Numbered from the stretch's first letter, positions 17,451 to 27,563 are shown. The stretch is 45,336 nt of DNA from an uncultured Bacteroidia bacterium (GCA_902783365.1 CACZQL010000089.1:1-45336); one strand, 5' to 3'. Numbers and translations are program-made. Notes: generated from the letters alone by a model not told the origin.

Positions 17451-18392
17451 ATGAGAAGATTATTGTTATTTATTGGTGCCATAATATTAATAGGTGTCAC
17501 GGCGATGCTGGCGACATGCATCGCGCAGAGCTCAGAAAAAGAGGACAAGGAATTCAAGAGGTCCCTCCACGAGGATGAGCTCCACTTCGAGCAAATCGAC
17601 CAGAACATCCACGACATAGAATTACCCCAAAGCATGGACTTCTGCGGGGAACCTGTGCCGTTGGACCGCTTCTACGTCAGGGAAAGCCTCGAACGGGAAC
17701 TGCTGGTGAACTCCTACCGTCATGCCAGCACCCTCCTGCTCCTGAAACGCACCACCCGCTGGCTCCCCGTCATCACCCCCATCATGGCGAAAAACGGGTT
17801 GCCCGACGACTTCAAATACCTCTGCATGATCGAGAGCGAGCTCACCAACGCCGTCTCCCCCTCCAAGGCGGTCGGCTTCTGGCAGTTCCTCGAAGGCACC
17901 GGCAAACAATACAAGCTGGAAATCGACGGCAAGGAAGTCGATATGCGCTACAACCAGGAGTTGGAGACCGTGGCCGCCTGCCAGTATCTCAAAGACTCGT
18001 ACCGCAAATTCCGCAGCTGGACCTTGGCCGCCGCCGCTTTTAACTGCGGCAACGGCAGAATCAGCAACACCATCGAGGAGCAAAAGGTGGAGTCGTACTA
18101 CGACATGCAGCTGCCCAACGAGACCGAACGCTATATCTACCGCATCCTGGCCTTCAAACTCATCACCGAGAACCCCGAGAAATACGGTTTCCATATCAGC
18201 GACGAAGGATGGTACCAACCCCTGCAATACGAGACCATCACCGTCACCGAAAGCATCCCCTCCCTCGCGGATTTCGCCATCGAACACGGCACCAACTTCA
18301 AGATGCTCAAATACTATAACCCCTGGTTGCGTGGCAAAAGCCTGACCATCTCCACCGGCAACAGCTACCAAATCAAAATCCCACGTTACTGA
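17451..18392 (+). CDS. Membrane-bound lytic transglycosylase (MltD-like)
   Basis: Lytic transglycosylases cleave the MurNAc-GlcNAc bond of peptidoglycan to form 1,6-anhydro ends. The 313-residue product has a signal/anchor segment (residues 3-22; Cys23 follows LAT, an imperfect lipobox). The SLT domain has catalytic Glu128 in MIESELTNAVS, then GFWQF and AAAFNCGNGRI. A short C-terminal part (about 255-313) resembles an atypical LysM-like wall-binding module. The downstream uvrA ATG is 5 bp after its stop, so the two are probably co-transcribed. The upstream region is filled by 51-bp tandem repeats. Confidence 0.86.
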   Translation: MRRLLLFIGAIILIGVTAMLATCIAQSSEKEDKEFKRSLHEDELHFEQIDQNIHDIELPQSMDFCGEPVPLDRFYVRESLERELLVNSYRHASTLLLLKRTTRWLPVITPIMAKNGLPDDFKYLCMIESELTNAVSPSKAVGFWQFLEGTGKQYKLEIDGKEVDMRYNQELETVAACQYLKDSYRKFRSWTLAAAAFNCGNGRISNTIEEQKVESYYDMQLPNETERYIYRILAFKLITENPEKYGFHISDEGWYQPLQYETITVTESIPSLADFAIEHGTNFKMLKYYNPWLRGKSLTISTGNSYQIKIPRY

Positions 18393-18397
18393 CCATC

Positions 18398-21238
18398 ATG
18401 AACGAATTCAGCGAAGACAGTCATCTCGTCATTAAAGGTGCCAGAGAGAACAATCTGAAAAACATCGATTTAACCATTCCCCGAAATGCCTTGGTGGTGG
18501 TCACCGGCATCAGCGGGAGCGGCAAGTCGTCGTTGGCCTTCGATACCATCTACGCCGAAGGTCAACGCCGTTACATGGAGAGTTTCTCCGCCTACGCCCG
18601 GCAGTTCATCGGCAACATGGAGCGTCCCGATGTCGATCAAATCACCGGCCTAAGCCCCGTGGTCTCCATCGAGCAGAAGTCGGTGAACAAGAACCCCCGC
18701 TCCACAGTAGGGACCATCACCGAGATCTACGACTTCTTCAGGCTGCTCTACGCCCGCATTGGCGAGGCTTATTCCTACAACACTGGCGAGAGGATGGTGC
18801 GCTACTCCGAGGAGCAGATCACCGACCTCATCCTGAAGGACTACCAAGGGAAGCGCATCGTCATCCTTGCCCCCAACGTGCGGGGAAGGAAAGGCCATTA
18901 CCGTGAGCTCTTCGAGCACATCCGGCAGGCGGGGTTCACCCGGGTGCGCGTGGACGGCGAGTTGCGGGAGATCGAGTATGGCATGATGCTCGACCGCTAC
19001 AAGACCCACGACATCGAGACCGTGATCGACCGTATCGACGTCAAAGACAGCGACAAGTCGCGCATTGGCAAGTCGGTGCAAACCGCCTTCCGTTACGGCA
19101 AAGGGCTGTTGATGGTAATGGACCACGAGAGCGGACAGGTGCGTTTTTTCAGCCGCCTGCTCATGTGCCCCACCACCGGACTCTCCTACGAAGACCCGGA
19201 ACCCAACACCTTCTCGTTCAACTCCCCCTACGGAGCCTGCCCCAAATGCAGCGGCATGGGCGAGATCACCGTGGTCGATAAGGAGAAGCTCATCCCCAAC
19301 CCCGACTTGAGCATCAAGAAAGGCGGACTCGCCCCCGCGGGAGAATACAAGGCCGGCAGCTGGATCTTCAAACAGCTGGAAGCCATCGGACTCAAATACG
19401 GATTCACCCTTGACACCCCGATGAAAGAGATCTCCGAGGAAGCACTCGACGTCATCCTGTACGGCACCAACGAGAGCTTCGAGGTGAAACGCGAGTACCT
19501 CGGCATCAATTCCGTCTATAAGATCAACTTCGAAGGCATCATCAACTTCATCGAGAGCCAGAACAACGAGGACGCCCCGGCCAGCATATCCCGGTGGGCC
19601 AACTCATTCATGAACCACGTCACCTGTCCCGTCTGCCACGGCACCCGGCTCAAGAAAGAGTCGCAATACTTCCTCATCGACGGCAAGAACATCGCCGAGG
19701 TGGCCGAGATGGACCTCTTCACCCTCAGCCAATGGGTGGAATCGCTGCCCGCGAAGCTCAACGAGCGGCAGAACGAAATCGGCAAGGAGATCCTGCGCGA
19801 GATCCAAAAACGCATCCATTTCCTCCTGGACATCGGCATCGACTACCTCTGTCTGAACCGTCAGGCCGCCTCCCTCTCGGGCGGCGAGTCGCAGCGCATC
19901 CGACTGGCCACCCAGATCGGTTCCCAGCTCACCGGCGTGCTTTACATCCTCGACGAGCCTAGCATCGGACTGCACCAGCGCGACAACCACCGGCTCATCG
20001 AGTCGCTGAAGGAGCTGCGCGACATCGGCAACTCGGTCATCGTGGTGGAACACGACAAGGACACCATGCTCAGCGCCGACTACCTGGTGGACATCGGTCC
20101 CGGTGCTGGCCGCCACGGCGGCGAGGTGGTGTTTGCTGGCACCCCGGCGGAAACCGCCAAAGGACATTCCATCACCTGCGACTATCTCAACGGAACCCGA
20201 AACATCGAAGTTCCCCGGCATCGCCGCCAACCCGAAGAAGGCAATTACCTGAGACTTTTCGGAGCCAAAGGACACAACCTCAAGAATTTGGACGTTAGCT
20301 TTCCCTTGGGGGTCATGATCTGTGTGACAGGCGTCTCCGGGTCGGGAAAATCCACCCTCATCAACGAGACCCTCGCCCCCATCCTCAACCAAAAGTTCTA
20401 CCGTTCGGTGAAGAACCCCCTCCCCTACGACCGCATCGAGGGGCTGGAACTTATCGACAAGATCATCGAGATCGACCAGGCACCCATCGGCAGGACCCCG
20501 CGTTCCAACCCCGCCACTTACACCAAGGTGTTCGACGACATCCGCAAGCTCTTCGGTGAGCTGCCCGAGTCGAAGATCCGCAACTACAAGGCCGGACGCT
20601 TCTCGTTCAACGTGAAAGGCGGACGCTGCGAGGCCTGCAAAGGCGCCGGCGTGAAAGTCATCGAGATGAACTTCCTGCCCGACGTGTCGGTGATGTGCGA
20701 GGAATGCCAGGGCAAACGCTACAACCGCGAGACCTTGGAGGTGCGCTACAAAGGCAAATCCATCAACGATGTGCTGAACATGACCATCAACGAAGCCGTG
20801 GAGTTCTTCGAGAACATCCCGAGCATCATTCAGAAAATCAAGACTTTGCAAGATGTAGGATTGGGTTACCTCACCTTGGGTCAAGCCTCCACCACCATCT
20901 CCGGTGGCGAAGCCCAGCGTGTGAAACTGGCCGCCGAACTGGCCAAACGCGACACCGGAAAGACCCTTTATGTGTTGGACGAACCCACCACCGGACTGCA
21001 TTTCGAGGACATCAAGGTCCTGATGAACGTGTTAAACAAACTTGTCGAAAAAGGCAACACCGTGCTCATCATCGAGCACAACATGGATGTCATCAAGATG
21101 GCGGACTACATCATCGACATGGGACCCGAAGGAGGCAACCGGGGCGGTGAGATCATCTGCCAAGGCACCCCCGAGGAAGTGGCACGATGCGCAAGGAGCT
21201 ATACAGGGAAATACTTGGTTTCGGAATTATTACCGTAA
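18398..21238 (+). CDS. uvrA: UvrABC excinuclease subunit A
   Basis: UvrA recognises helix-distorting DNA lesions and loads UvrB for nucleotide excision repair. The 946-residue protein has two ABC ATPase halves with Walker A motifs GISGSGKSSL (37-46) and GVSGSGKSTL (about 644), matching LSGGESQR and ISGGEAQRV signature motifs, and zinc-binding cysteine pairs such as CPVCHGTR and CEACKGAG...CEECQGK. Length is standard. It starts 5 bp after the transglycosylase stop and its last 9 bp overlap the convergent glucosaminidase gene. Confidence 0.97.
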   Translation: MNEFSEDSHLVIKGARENNLKNIDLTIPRNALVVVTGISGSGKSSLAFDTIYAEGQRRYMESFSAYARQFIGNMERPDVDQITGLSPVVSIEQKSVNKNPRSTVGTITEIYDFFRLLYARIGEAYSYNTGERMVRYSEEQITDLILKDYQGKRIVILAPNVRGRKGHYRELFEHIRQAGFTRVRVDGELREIEYGMMLDRYKTHDIETVIDRIDVKDSDKSRIGKSVQTAFRYGKGLLMVMDHESGQVRFFSRLLMCPTTGLSYEDPEPNTFSFNSPYGACPKCSGMGEITVVDKEKLIPNPDLSIKKGGLAPAGEYKAGSWIFKQLEAIGLKYGFTLDTPMKEISEEALDVILYGTNESFEVKREYLGINSVYKINFEGIINFIESQNNEDAPASISRWANSFMNHVTCPVCHGTRLKKESQYFLIDGKNIAEVAEMDLFTLSQWVESLPAKLNERQNEIGKEILREIQKRIHFLLDIGIDYLCLNRQAASLSGGESQRIRLATQIGSQLTGVLYILDEPSIGLHQRDNHRLIESLKELRDIGNSVIVVEHDKDTMLSADYLVDIGPGAGRHGGEVVFAGTPAETAKGHSITCDYLNGTRNIEVPRHRRQPEEGNYLRLFGAKGHNLKNLDVSFPLGVMICVTGVSGSGKSTLINETLAPILNQKFYRSVKNPLPYDRIEGLELIDKIIEIDQAPIGRTPRSNPATYTKVFDDIRKLFGELPESKIRNYKAGRFSFNVKGGRCEACKGAGVKVIEMNFLPDVSVMCEECQGKRYNRETLEVRYKGKSINDVLNMTINEAVEFFENIPSIIQKIKTLQDVGLGYLTLGQASTTISGGEAQRVKLAAELAKRDTGKTLYVLDEPTTGLHFEDIKVLMNVLNKLVEKGNTVLIIEHNMDVIKMADYIIDMGPEGGNRGGEIICQGTPEEVARCARSYTGKYLVSELLP

Positions 21239-22240
21239 TTTCAGGACCTGTCCCTTACGGATATGGACACCTTCATAGAGCTTGTTGCGTTTGAGAATCT
21301 TCTCAGGCTTCACCGCAAAACGCAAGGCCACATCACGCAAGGTCTCCCCTTCGCCCACAACGTATGGCTTGGCCTTCCAATTTCGGTTCCGTAAAGGTTC
21401 AAGGTAAATCACATCCCCGCTGTGGAACTCCGCATCATCGGGATAGTTGATGAGGTTGTAGGCGCATAACTTCTTGAGTTTCAATCCAAACTCCTTCGCC
21501 ATGCTCTCCGGAGTCTCCCCTTCTTTGGCAAAAACGAAACGCACATGGTTGTTCTCATAAATGAAGCGTCCGTTCGTGGTCATGTCCACCAACTCATACA
21601 CCGAGCGGTCACTGGGGGAATAGGCCAGCTCGAAGCCCGGAATCGGCTCTTCCTCCACCTCCTCCATCATACCGGGATCATCGTCAGGCGTATCCTCCTC
21701 CGTGTCATCGGGCAGCAAGCCCATGGCGATTTTGTCGTATTGATCCAAGTCGTAGAGTTTGATACGGTCGATGAGCAGCTGGGCATACTTGGGATTGGTG
21801 GCATAACCGGCGGCCTTCAAGCCTTTGGCCCAACCCTCGTAGTCCATGATATCCAATTCGAACAGCTTTGCATAACGGTCGCGCGTGGTCAGAAACAGGG
21901 AATGATCCTTGAACGACTCCTCAGGGTTTTCGTATTTGCGGAAGCATTCATTTTTCTCATCGTCGTCCATGGTGTAGGTCTTGCCCGACCAGCCCTTGTG
22001 GCATTTGATGCCGAAATGGTTTTTCGCCTCGCGGGCCAAAGCGCTGTTGCCCGCCCCCGACTCCAAGATGCCTTGGGCCAGGGTGATGGAGGCCGGAATC
22101 TTATAATCGCGCATCTCGCGCATGGCGATATCCTTGTAAGTCTCAATGTATTGCTCCGGAGTAATCTTCTGGCCGGCCATGGCGAGAGGAGCCAGCAACA
22201 GGAGGAGCAGGAAAAAACGGGCGGTGTTGTGCTGCATCAT
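21230..22240 (-). CDS. Secreted glucosaminidase (GH73-type) with LysM domains
   Basis: The 336-residue product has a signal peptide (hydrophobic residues 9-22). A mannosyl-glycoprotein endo-beta-N-acetylglucosaminidase domain follows (about 28-170) with the likely catalytic Glu60 in AQGILESGAGNS. An acidic linker (DDTEEDTPDDDP) comes next, then two LysM-like peptidoglycan-binding modules (about 228-285 and 290-336). Such enzymes cut glycan strands during growth and daughter-cell separation. The stop overlaps the uvrA stop region by 9 bp in convergent orientation. An ATG three bases downstream (22237) is an equally possible start. Confidence 0.88.
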   Translation of the reverse strand: MMQHNTARFFLLLLLLAPLAMAGQKITPEQYIETYKDIAMREMRDYKIPASITLAQGILESGAGNSALAREAKNHFGIKCHKGWSGKTYTMDDDEKNECFRKYENPEESFKDHSLFLTTRDRYAKLFELDIMDYEGWAKGLKAAGYATNPKYAQLLIDRIKLYDLDQYDKIAMGLLPDDTEEDTPDDDPGMMEEVEEEPIPGFELAYSPSDRSVYELVDMTTNGRFIYENNHVRFVFAKEGETPESMAKEFGLKLKKLCAYNLINYPDDAEFHSGDVIYLEPLRNRNWKAKPYVVGEGETLRDVALRFAVKPEKILKRNKLYEGVHIRKGQVLKLR

Positions 22241-22327
22241 AAATGGTATAAGATAAATATAGAACGCAAAATGGCGGGTAAAATTACAAAACTTTCATAA
22301 ATCCACGATTCGTAACCAATAATTTCT

Positions 22328-22335
22328 TATTTTTG
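22328..22335 (+). promoter_or_regulatory. -7 box of rsmG
   Basis: TATTTTTG on the plus strand, perfect TAnnTTTG, 17 bp before the rsmG ATG, implying a very short leader. Confidence 0.6.
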
Positions 22336-22352
22336 TTGGTTAATCTTTTCGC

Positions 22353-22979
22353 ATGGATACAACAAGCATTTTTCACTATTTCAAGTCGTTGACCGACACG
22401 CAGAAGGAGCAGTACAACCAACTGAAAGCCTTGTATTTAGACTGGAACAGCAAGATCAACGTCATTTCCCGCAAGGACATGGAGCATTTTTATGAGCACC
22501 ATGTGTTGCACTCGCTGGCCATTGCGAAGTACTTCGACATCCTGCCTGGCATGAGGGTGATGGACCTCGGCACGGGAGGCGGGTTTCCCGGCATCCCCTT
22601 GGCCATCCTGTTCCCCGAAGCGGAGTTTTACCTCATCGACGGCACCGGAAAGAAAATCAGCGTGGTGAATGCTGTGAAGGACGCTATCGGACTGAAAAAC
22701 GTGGTGGCCGAGCACAAACGCGCCGAAGAGGTGAAAGACAAGTTCGACATCGTCACCGGCCGCGCCGTGATGACCCTTCCCGAAATCGCCAACCTGGCCG
22801 GCAACAAGCTGAGGATCAGAGGCGACATCCAGGCGGGAGGCATCCTTTACCTGAAAGGGGGCGACCTCGATGCCGAATTCAAAGCCCTTTCGAAATACTG
22901 GAGACACAAGAAAGTGGCCGTGTCAAAATATTTTAGAGAAGTATATTTCGAAGAAAAATACATAATACATTTATATTAG
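22353..22979 (+). CDS. rsmG: 16S rRNA (guanine-527-N7)-methyltransferase
   Basis: RsmG (GidB) methylates G527 of 16S rRNA with S-adenosylmethionine. The 208-residue protein carries the N-terminal WNSKINVISRKD segment and the SAM-binding motif DLGTGGGFPGIPLA (residues 71-84), both typical. Length matches the family. It has its own -7 box. A purine-rich heptamer array starts five bases after its stop and leads into the M16 peptidase gene. Confidence 0.94.
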   Translation: MDTTSIFHYFKSLTDTQKEQYNQLKALYLDWNSKINVISRKDMEHFYEHHVLHSLAIAKYFDILPGMRVMDLGTGGGFPGIPLAILFPEAEFYLIDGTGKKISVVNAVKDAIGLKNVVAEHKRAEEVKDKFDIVTGRAVMTLPEIANLAGNKLRIRGDIQAGGILYLKGGDLDAEFKALSKYWRHKKVAVSKYFREVYFEEKYIIHLY

Positions 22980-22984
22980 TTTTT

Positions 22985-23019
22985 AGAATTAAGAATTCAG
23001 AAGAAAGAAGTAAGAAGAT
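22985..23019. repeat. Heptamer array between rsmG and the M16 peptidase gene
   Basis: Units AGAATTA, AGAATTC, AGAAGAA, AGAAGTA, then AGAAG running into the ATG at 23018. It starts 5 nt after the rsmG stop and reaches the start codon of the next gene. Confidence 0.7.
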
Positions 23020-25825
23020 GAAAAAAGTAAGGTTTACATTATCAATGATCCTCATGCTGGGATTCGGCATGACGATGATGGGACAGCAGGCGATGCCTAC
23101 GCCGATGGATCCCAATGTGAGATACGGCAAACTCGACAACGGGATGACCTACTACATCCGGCACAACGAGAAGCCGGCGCAGCGTGCCGACTTTTACATT
23201 GCGCAGAAAGTCGGATCCGTGCTGGAGGAGGAAAACCAGCGTGGCCTCGCCCACTTCCTGGAGCACATGGCCTTCAACGGCACCACAAACCTCCCGGGCA
23301 TGATGCTCCGCGAGTATTTGCAGAGCCGCGGCATCAAGTTCGGTGAGAACCTCAACGCCGGCACTGGCATCGACCAGACCGTGTATATGGTCACCAACGT
23401 CCCCACCAACATTCCCGGTTTGGTGGACACCTGTTTGCTCATCCTCCACGACTGGTCGAGCTTCATCGCCCTCGAAGAGGCCGAGATCGACAACGAGCGC
23501 GGCGTCATCCTGGAAGAGCTCCGCACCCGTGAGGACGCCAGCGAGCGTATCATGAAGGAGATCCTCCCTGTCATGTATCCCAACAGCCCCTACGCCAACC
23601 GTCTTCCCGGCGGTCTCCCCGAAGTGGTGGCCAACTTTAAGTACCAGACGCTCCGCGACTACTACCACAAATGGTACCGTCCCGACCTCCAAGGCCTCAT
23701 CATCGTGGGCGACATCGATGTGGATGCCATCGAAAACCGTATCAAGGAGTTATGCGCCGACATCAAAGCCCCGGTGAACCCCGCTCCGAGAACCCAGTTC
23801 CTCATCGACGACAACGAAGAACCCATCGTGGCCATCGCCTCAGACCCCGAAGAGACCAGCTATCAGGTGAACCTCTACTACAAGACCGACCCCACCCCCG
23901 ACTCGCTCAAAAACGACATCAACTACTGGGCCGGACAATACGTGCTTTCCATCATCACCCAAATGGAAATCAACCGCCTGCGTGAGCTGACCCAAAAAGC
24001 CAATCCTCCCTTCGTGTATGGCTACAGCTACTACTCCGACTACTACATCGCCCCCACCAAGGACGCCTGGTGCAGCATGGCCATGGCCAAAGACGCCAGC
24101 GGCATCGACGAGGCCCTCACCACCCTGGTCCACGAAAACAACCGCATGAAGCAGTTCGGTTTCACCGCCTCGGAATACGAGAGAGCCAAAGCCGACTTCA
24201 TGAAACGCGTTGAGAGCCAATATAATGAAAGAAACAACACTGAGAACGGCCAGTATGTGAACGAATGCCTGGAGCACTTCCTCTCCAACGAACCCATGAT
24301 GGGCATCGAGACGGAATACATGCTCTACCAACAAGTGATCCCGAGCCTGCCGCTCGAAGTCATCAACAGCTTTGCCCAGCAGCTCATCCCCGAAAACAAC
24401 CTCGTCATCACCGTGACCGCTCCCAAGAAAGACGGCGAGACCCTGCCCACCAAAGACGAAATCCTCAAGATCTATGAAACCGCCAACGCCGACGTGGTGG
24501 AACCTTACCAAGAAGAGGTGTTTGAAGGTCCCCTCGTGGAGAACCTGCCCGCCCCTGGCAAGATCAAGAAAGAGGAACTCATGCCCGAGTTCGACGCCAA
24601 CGTGCTGACCCTCAGCAACGGCATGAGAGTCGTCTATAAGAAGACCACCTTCAAGGACGACGAAATCCGGTTCACCGCCAACAGCAAAGGCGGTATCTCC
24701 GCACTCAAGCAGGACGACTTCATCACCCTCCAAGAACTCTCCGACGTCATCACCCTTGGCGGCGTGGGCAACTTCAGCGCCACCGACCTTCCCAAGGCGC
24801 TCGCTGGCAAGAAAGTGCGCGTCAGCCCTTATATCGACAACTACAGCGAAGGCATGAACGGCAACTGCTCACCCAAGGACCTTGAGACCATGATGCAGCT
24901 CATCTACCTGTATTTCACCGCCCCCCGCAGCGACGAAGAGGCCTTCCAATCGTACGCCCAACGTAGCAAGGCTGCCCTTGAGAACCAAGAGCTCAACCCC
25001 ATGATCACCTTCACCGACTCGCTCATCAGCGTGCTCTACAACAACCACCCGCTTCGCATGAGGCTGAAAACCGAAGACATCGACAAAATCGACTACGCCA
25101 AGGCCATGAAGCTCTACAGCGACCGCTTCGCCGACCCGAACAACTTCGTCTTCTACTTCGTGGGCAACATCGACCCCGAGACCTTCAAGCCCCTCGTAGA
25201 ACAGTATCTGGCCTCGCTGAAACCCGTCAATCGCAAGGAAGACTGGAAAGACATCGGACTCAGCATCCCCGAAACCAACAAGAACTGCCATTTCTCCAAG
25301 CAGATGCAGAACCCCAAGGCCAGCATCTACATGATTATGAACGGCAACATGGAATACAACTACCGTAACCAACTGTACATGAAGGCCTTGAGCGATGTCA
25401 TGGACATCTACTTCACCCGCACCATCCGCGAGGAAGAAGGCGGCACCTACGGTGTCGGCGTGATGGGCCAAGTCACCGACAAACCCAAAAACGCCTATAT
25501 GTTCCTCATCGCCTTTGACACCAACAAGGAGATGTACCAGAAACTGATGGGCAAGGTTTACGAAGGCCTCAACGACGTGGCAAAGAACGGTCCGTCGCAA
25601 GAGGATCTCAACAAAGTGGTGGAAAACCTCTATAAGAAACGCACCGAGCAGTTGGAAGAGAACAGTTTCTGGATGAATGCCATCGACACTTTCGAGGAGG
25701 ACCACATCAACGTCGTGGCCGAGTTTGAAAGCATCGTGAAGACCATCACCCCAAAAACCATCGCCGAGTTTGCCAATGAGGTGATGAAGGGATGCAAGAA
25801 AGAGATTGTGCAACTGCCGGAATAA
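23018..25825 (+). CDS. Secreted M16-family zinc metallopeptidase
   Basis: The 935-residue product begins with a signal peptide (about 1-22). The N-terminal M16 domain has the inverted zinc motif HFLEH (His79, Glu82, His83) and a downstream EIDNERGVILEEL segment that supplies the distal Glu ligand. The C-terminal half is a second M16-like fold without the motif, so one chain forms the usual active-plus-inactive clam shell of pitrilysin/PqqL-type enzymes. It should degrade peptides in the periplasm. The MFS transporter gene follows after 36 bp in the same direction, possibly co-transcribed. Confidence 0.92.
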   Translation: MKKVRFTLSMILMLGFGMTMMGQQAMPTPMDPNVRYGKLDNGMTYYIRHNEKPAQRADFYIAQKVGSVLEEENQRGLAHFLEHMAFNGTTNLPGMMLREYLQSRGIKFGENLNAGTGIDQTVYMVTNVPTNIPGLVDTCLLILHDWSSFIALEEAEIDNERGVILEELRTREDASERIMKEILPVMYPNSPYANRLPGGLPEVVANFKYQTLRDYYHKWYRPDLQGLIIVGDIDVDAIENRIKELCADIKAPVNPAPRTQFLIDDNEEPIVAIASDPEETSYQVNLYYKTDPTPDSLKNDINYWAGQYVLSIITQMEINRLRELTQKANPPFVYGYSYYSDYYIAPTKDAWCSMAMAKDASGIDEALTTLVHENNRMKQFGFTASEYERAKADFMKRVESQYNERNNTENGQYVNECLEHFLSNEPMMGIETEYMLYQQVIPSLPLEVINSFAQQLIPENNLVITVTAPKKDGETLPTKDEILKIYETANADVVEPYQEEVFEGPLVENLPAPGKIKKEELMPEFDANVLTLSNGMRVVYKKTTFKDDEIRFTANSKGGISALKQDDFITLQELSDVITLGGVGNFSATDLPKALAGKKVRVSPYIDNYSEGMNGNCSPKDLETMMQLIYLYFTAPRSDEEAFQSYAQRSKAALENQELNPMITFTDSLISVLYNNHPLRMRLKTEDIDKIDYAKAMKLYSDRFADPNNFVFYFVGNIDPETFKPLVEQYLASLKPVNRKEDWKDIGLSIPETNKNCHFSKQMQNPKASIYMIMNGNMEYNYRNQLYMKALSDVMDIYFTRTIREEEGGTYGVGVMGQVTDKPKNAYMFLIAFDTNKEMYQKLMGKVYEGLNDVAKNGPSQEDLNKVVENLYKKRTEQLEENSFWMNAIDTFEEDHINVVAEFESIVKTITPKTIAEFANEVMKGCKKEIVQLPE

Positions 25826-25861
25826 ACGGAAAACTAATAATTCACAAATAAAAAGACAAAA

Positions 25862-27475
25862 ATGACAGAAAAACTGACTTTGAGGGATAATCCGACCATG
25901 CGTTGGGTTGCCTTGTTGCTCTTGGCGTTAGCCATGTTTTGCGCTTACATCTTCATGGACATCCTGTCCCCCATCAAGGACTTGATGCAGACCCAGCGTG
26001 GTTGGGACAGCCTCGCTTTTGGAACCATGCAGGGTTCTGAGACCTTCTTGAATGTGTTTGTGTTCTTCTTGATTTTCGCCGGCATCATCCTCGACAAGAT
26101 GGGGGTGCGTTTCACCGCCGTGCTTTCAGGCGCTGTGATGCTCGTGGGCGGTATCATCAAGTATTACGCCATCAGCGAGTCGTTCATCGGCAGTGGTGCC
26201 TACAACTGGTTCACCAACAATCTGAATTACATTCCTTTGTTCGATGAGCTTGGGGTGTCGCCTTTCTACAGGGGCATGCCCGCCTCGGCCAAGGTGGCTG
26301 CCATCGGCTTTATGATCTTCGGCTGCGGCGCGGAGATGGCCGGCATCACCGTGAGCCGTGGTATCGTGAAGTGGTTCAAGGGTCGTGAGACGGCTTTGGC
26401 CATGGGTTCCGAGATGGCTTTGGCCCGTTTAGGTGTGGCCACCTGCATGATTTTCTCGCCTTTCTTTGCCAGACTCGGCGGCAACGTTAACGTGAGCCGT
26501 TCCGTGGCCTTCGGCGTGGTACTGCTCTGCATCGCCTTAATCATGTTCGTCGTGTATTTCTTCATGGACAAGAAACTCGACGCCCAAACCGGCGAAGCCG
26601 AAGAGAAAGACGACCCGTTCAAAGTCTCCGACATTGGCAAGATCCTTTCCAGCATGGGCTTCTGGCTCGTCGCTTTGCTCTGCGTGCTGTACTATTCGGC
26701 CATCTTCCCGTTCCAGAAGTATGCCGTCAACATGCTGCAGTGCAACCTGACTTTGACCGAGCCCGCCGCCGGTTCGTTCTGGGCGGGTGATGCTGTCACC
26801 ATCGTTCAATATATCATCATGCTGCTGGTGGCGGTTTGCTCTTTCGCCAGCAACTTCTCCAAGAAGAAAGGTCTGAAATACGGTTTGATGGCTGTCGCCA
26901 TCATCGCCTTGGTGGTTTACTGTGTCATGGGCTTCAAGCGTGGCACTGCCGAGACCATCTTCGCCGTGTTCCCGCTGTTGGCGGTGGCCATCACCCCCAT
27001 CTTGGGCAACTACGTCGATCGTAAGGGCAAAGCCGCTTCCATGCTGATGATCGGCTCCCTGCTGCTCATCCTCTGCCACCTCACCTTCGCTTTCATCCTG
27101 CCCATGTTCAAGGGCAATGCCGTCGGCGGTGTGGTGGTGGCCTACGTGACCATCCTCGTGTTGGGTGCCTCCTTCTCGTTGGTGCCTGCCGCCCTGTGGC
27201 CCAGCGTTCCGAAGCTCGTCGATGAAAAGATCATCGGCTCGGCCTACGCCCTCATCTTCTGGATCCAGAACATCGGTTTGTGGCTGTTCCCCTTGCTCAT
27301 CGGCAAGGTGCTGGAGAACACCAATCCCGGTGTCACCGACCCGGTCGCCCTCAACTACACTTGGCCGCTCGTCATGCTGGCTTGCCTCGGCGTGGCCGCC
27401 CTCATCATCGGCATCATCCTGAAACGTGTCGATGCCAAGAAACACCTCGGCCTCGAAGAGCCGAACATCAAATAA
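25862..27475 (+). CDS. MFS transporter, substrate unknown
   Basis: The 537-residue protein has about twelve hydrophobic helices (first at residues 15-34), a charged central cytoplasmic loop (about 236-255, EAEEKDDPFKV) and the MFS-type segment ILDKMGVRF between helices 2 and 3. The fold is the major facilitator superfamily; I cannot assign the substrate. Its position 36 bp after a periplasmic M16 peptidase would fit uptake of a peptide or breakdown product, but this is inference. Its TAA is followed directly by a GGTGAAA-type array. Confidence 0.82.
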   Translation: MTEKLTLRDNPTMRWVALLLLALAMFCAYIFMDILSPIKDLMQTQRGWDSLAFGTMQGSETFLNVFVFFLIFAGIILDKMGVRFTAVLSGAVMLVGGIIKYYAISESFIGSGAYNWFTNNLNYIPLFDELGVSPFYRGMPASAKVAAIGFMIFGCGAEMAGITVSRGIVKWFKGRETALAMGSEMALARLGVATCMIFSPFFARLGGNVNVSRSVAFGVVLLCIALIMFVVYFFMDKKLDAQTGEAEEKDDPFKVSDIGKILSSMGFWLVALLCVLYYSAIFPFQKYAVNMLQCNLTLTEPAAGSFWAGDAVTIVQYIIMLLVAVCSFASNFSKKKGLKYGLMAVAIIALVVYCVMGFKRGTAETIFAVFPLLAVAITPILGNYVDRKGKAASMLMIGSLLLILCHLTFAFILPMFKGNAVGGVVVAYVTILVLGASFSLVPAALWPSVPKLVDEKIIGSAYALIFWIQNIGLWLFPLLIGKVLENTNPGVTDPVALNYTWPLVMLACLGVAALIIGIILKRVDAKKHLGLEEPNIK

Positions 27476-27550
27476 GTTGAAAGGTGAGAGGTGAAAGGTG
27501 AGAGGTGCTGGCGCAGGCCACCTTTCACCTTTCAACTTTCACCTTTCACC
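27476..27550. repeat. Inverted pair of heptamer arrays (GGTGAAA / TTTCACC)
   Basis: Arm 1 reads GTTGAAA, GGTGAGA, GGTGAAA, GGTGAGA, GGTG. After an 11-base loop, arm 2 reads CACC, TTTCACC, TTTCAAC, TTTCACC, TTTCACC. Together they can form a hairpin of about 30 bp with few mismatches. The array starts at the base after the MFS stop codon and ends 13 bp before the ATG of the next gene. Confidence 0.9.
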
Positions 27551-27563
27551 TAAAAAAACTGCC

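Noticed and set aside
19604-21001. 465-codon minus-strand open frame opposite uvrA, and similar ones opposite lpdA and the M16 gene
   Set aside because: All are shadows of strongly conserved genes; low-complexity His/Val/Asp-rich translations are typical of reverse frames.
27498-27563. Upstream start for the first T9SS paralogue
   Set aside because: It would translate the TTTCACC repeat array as N-terminus and bury the signal peptide; ATG 27564 gives a standard signal sequence.
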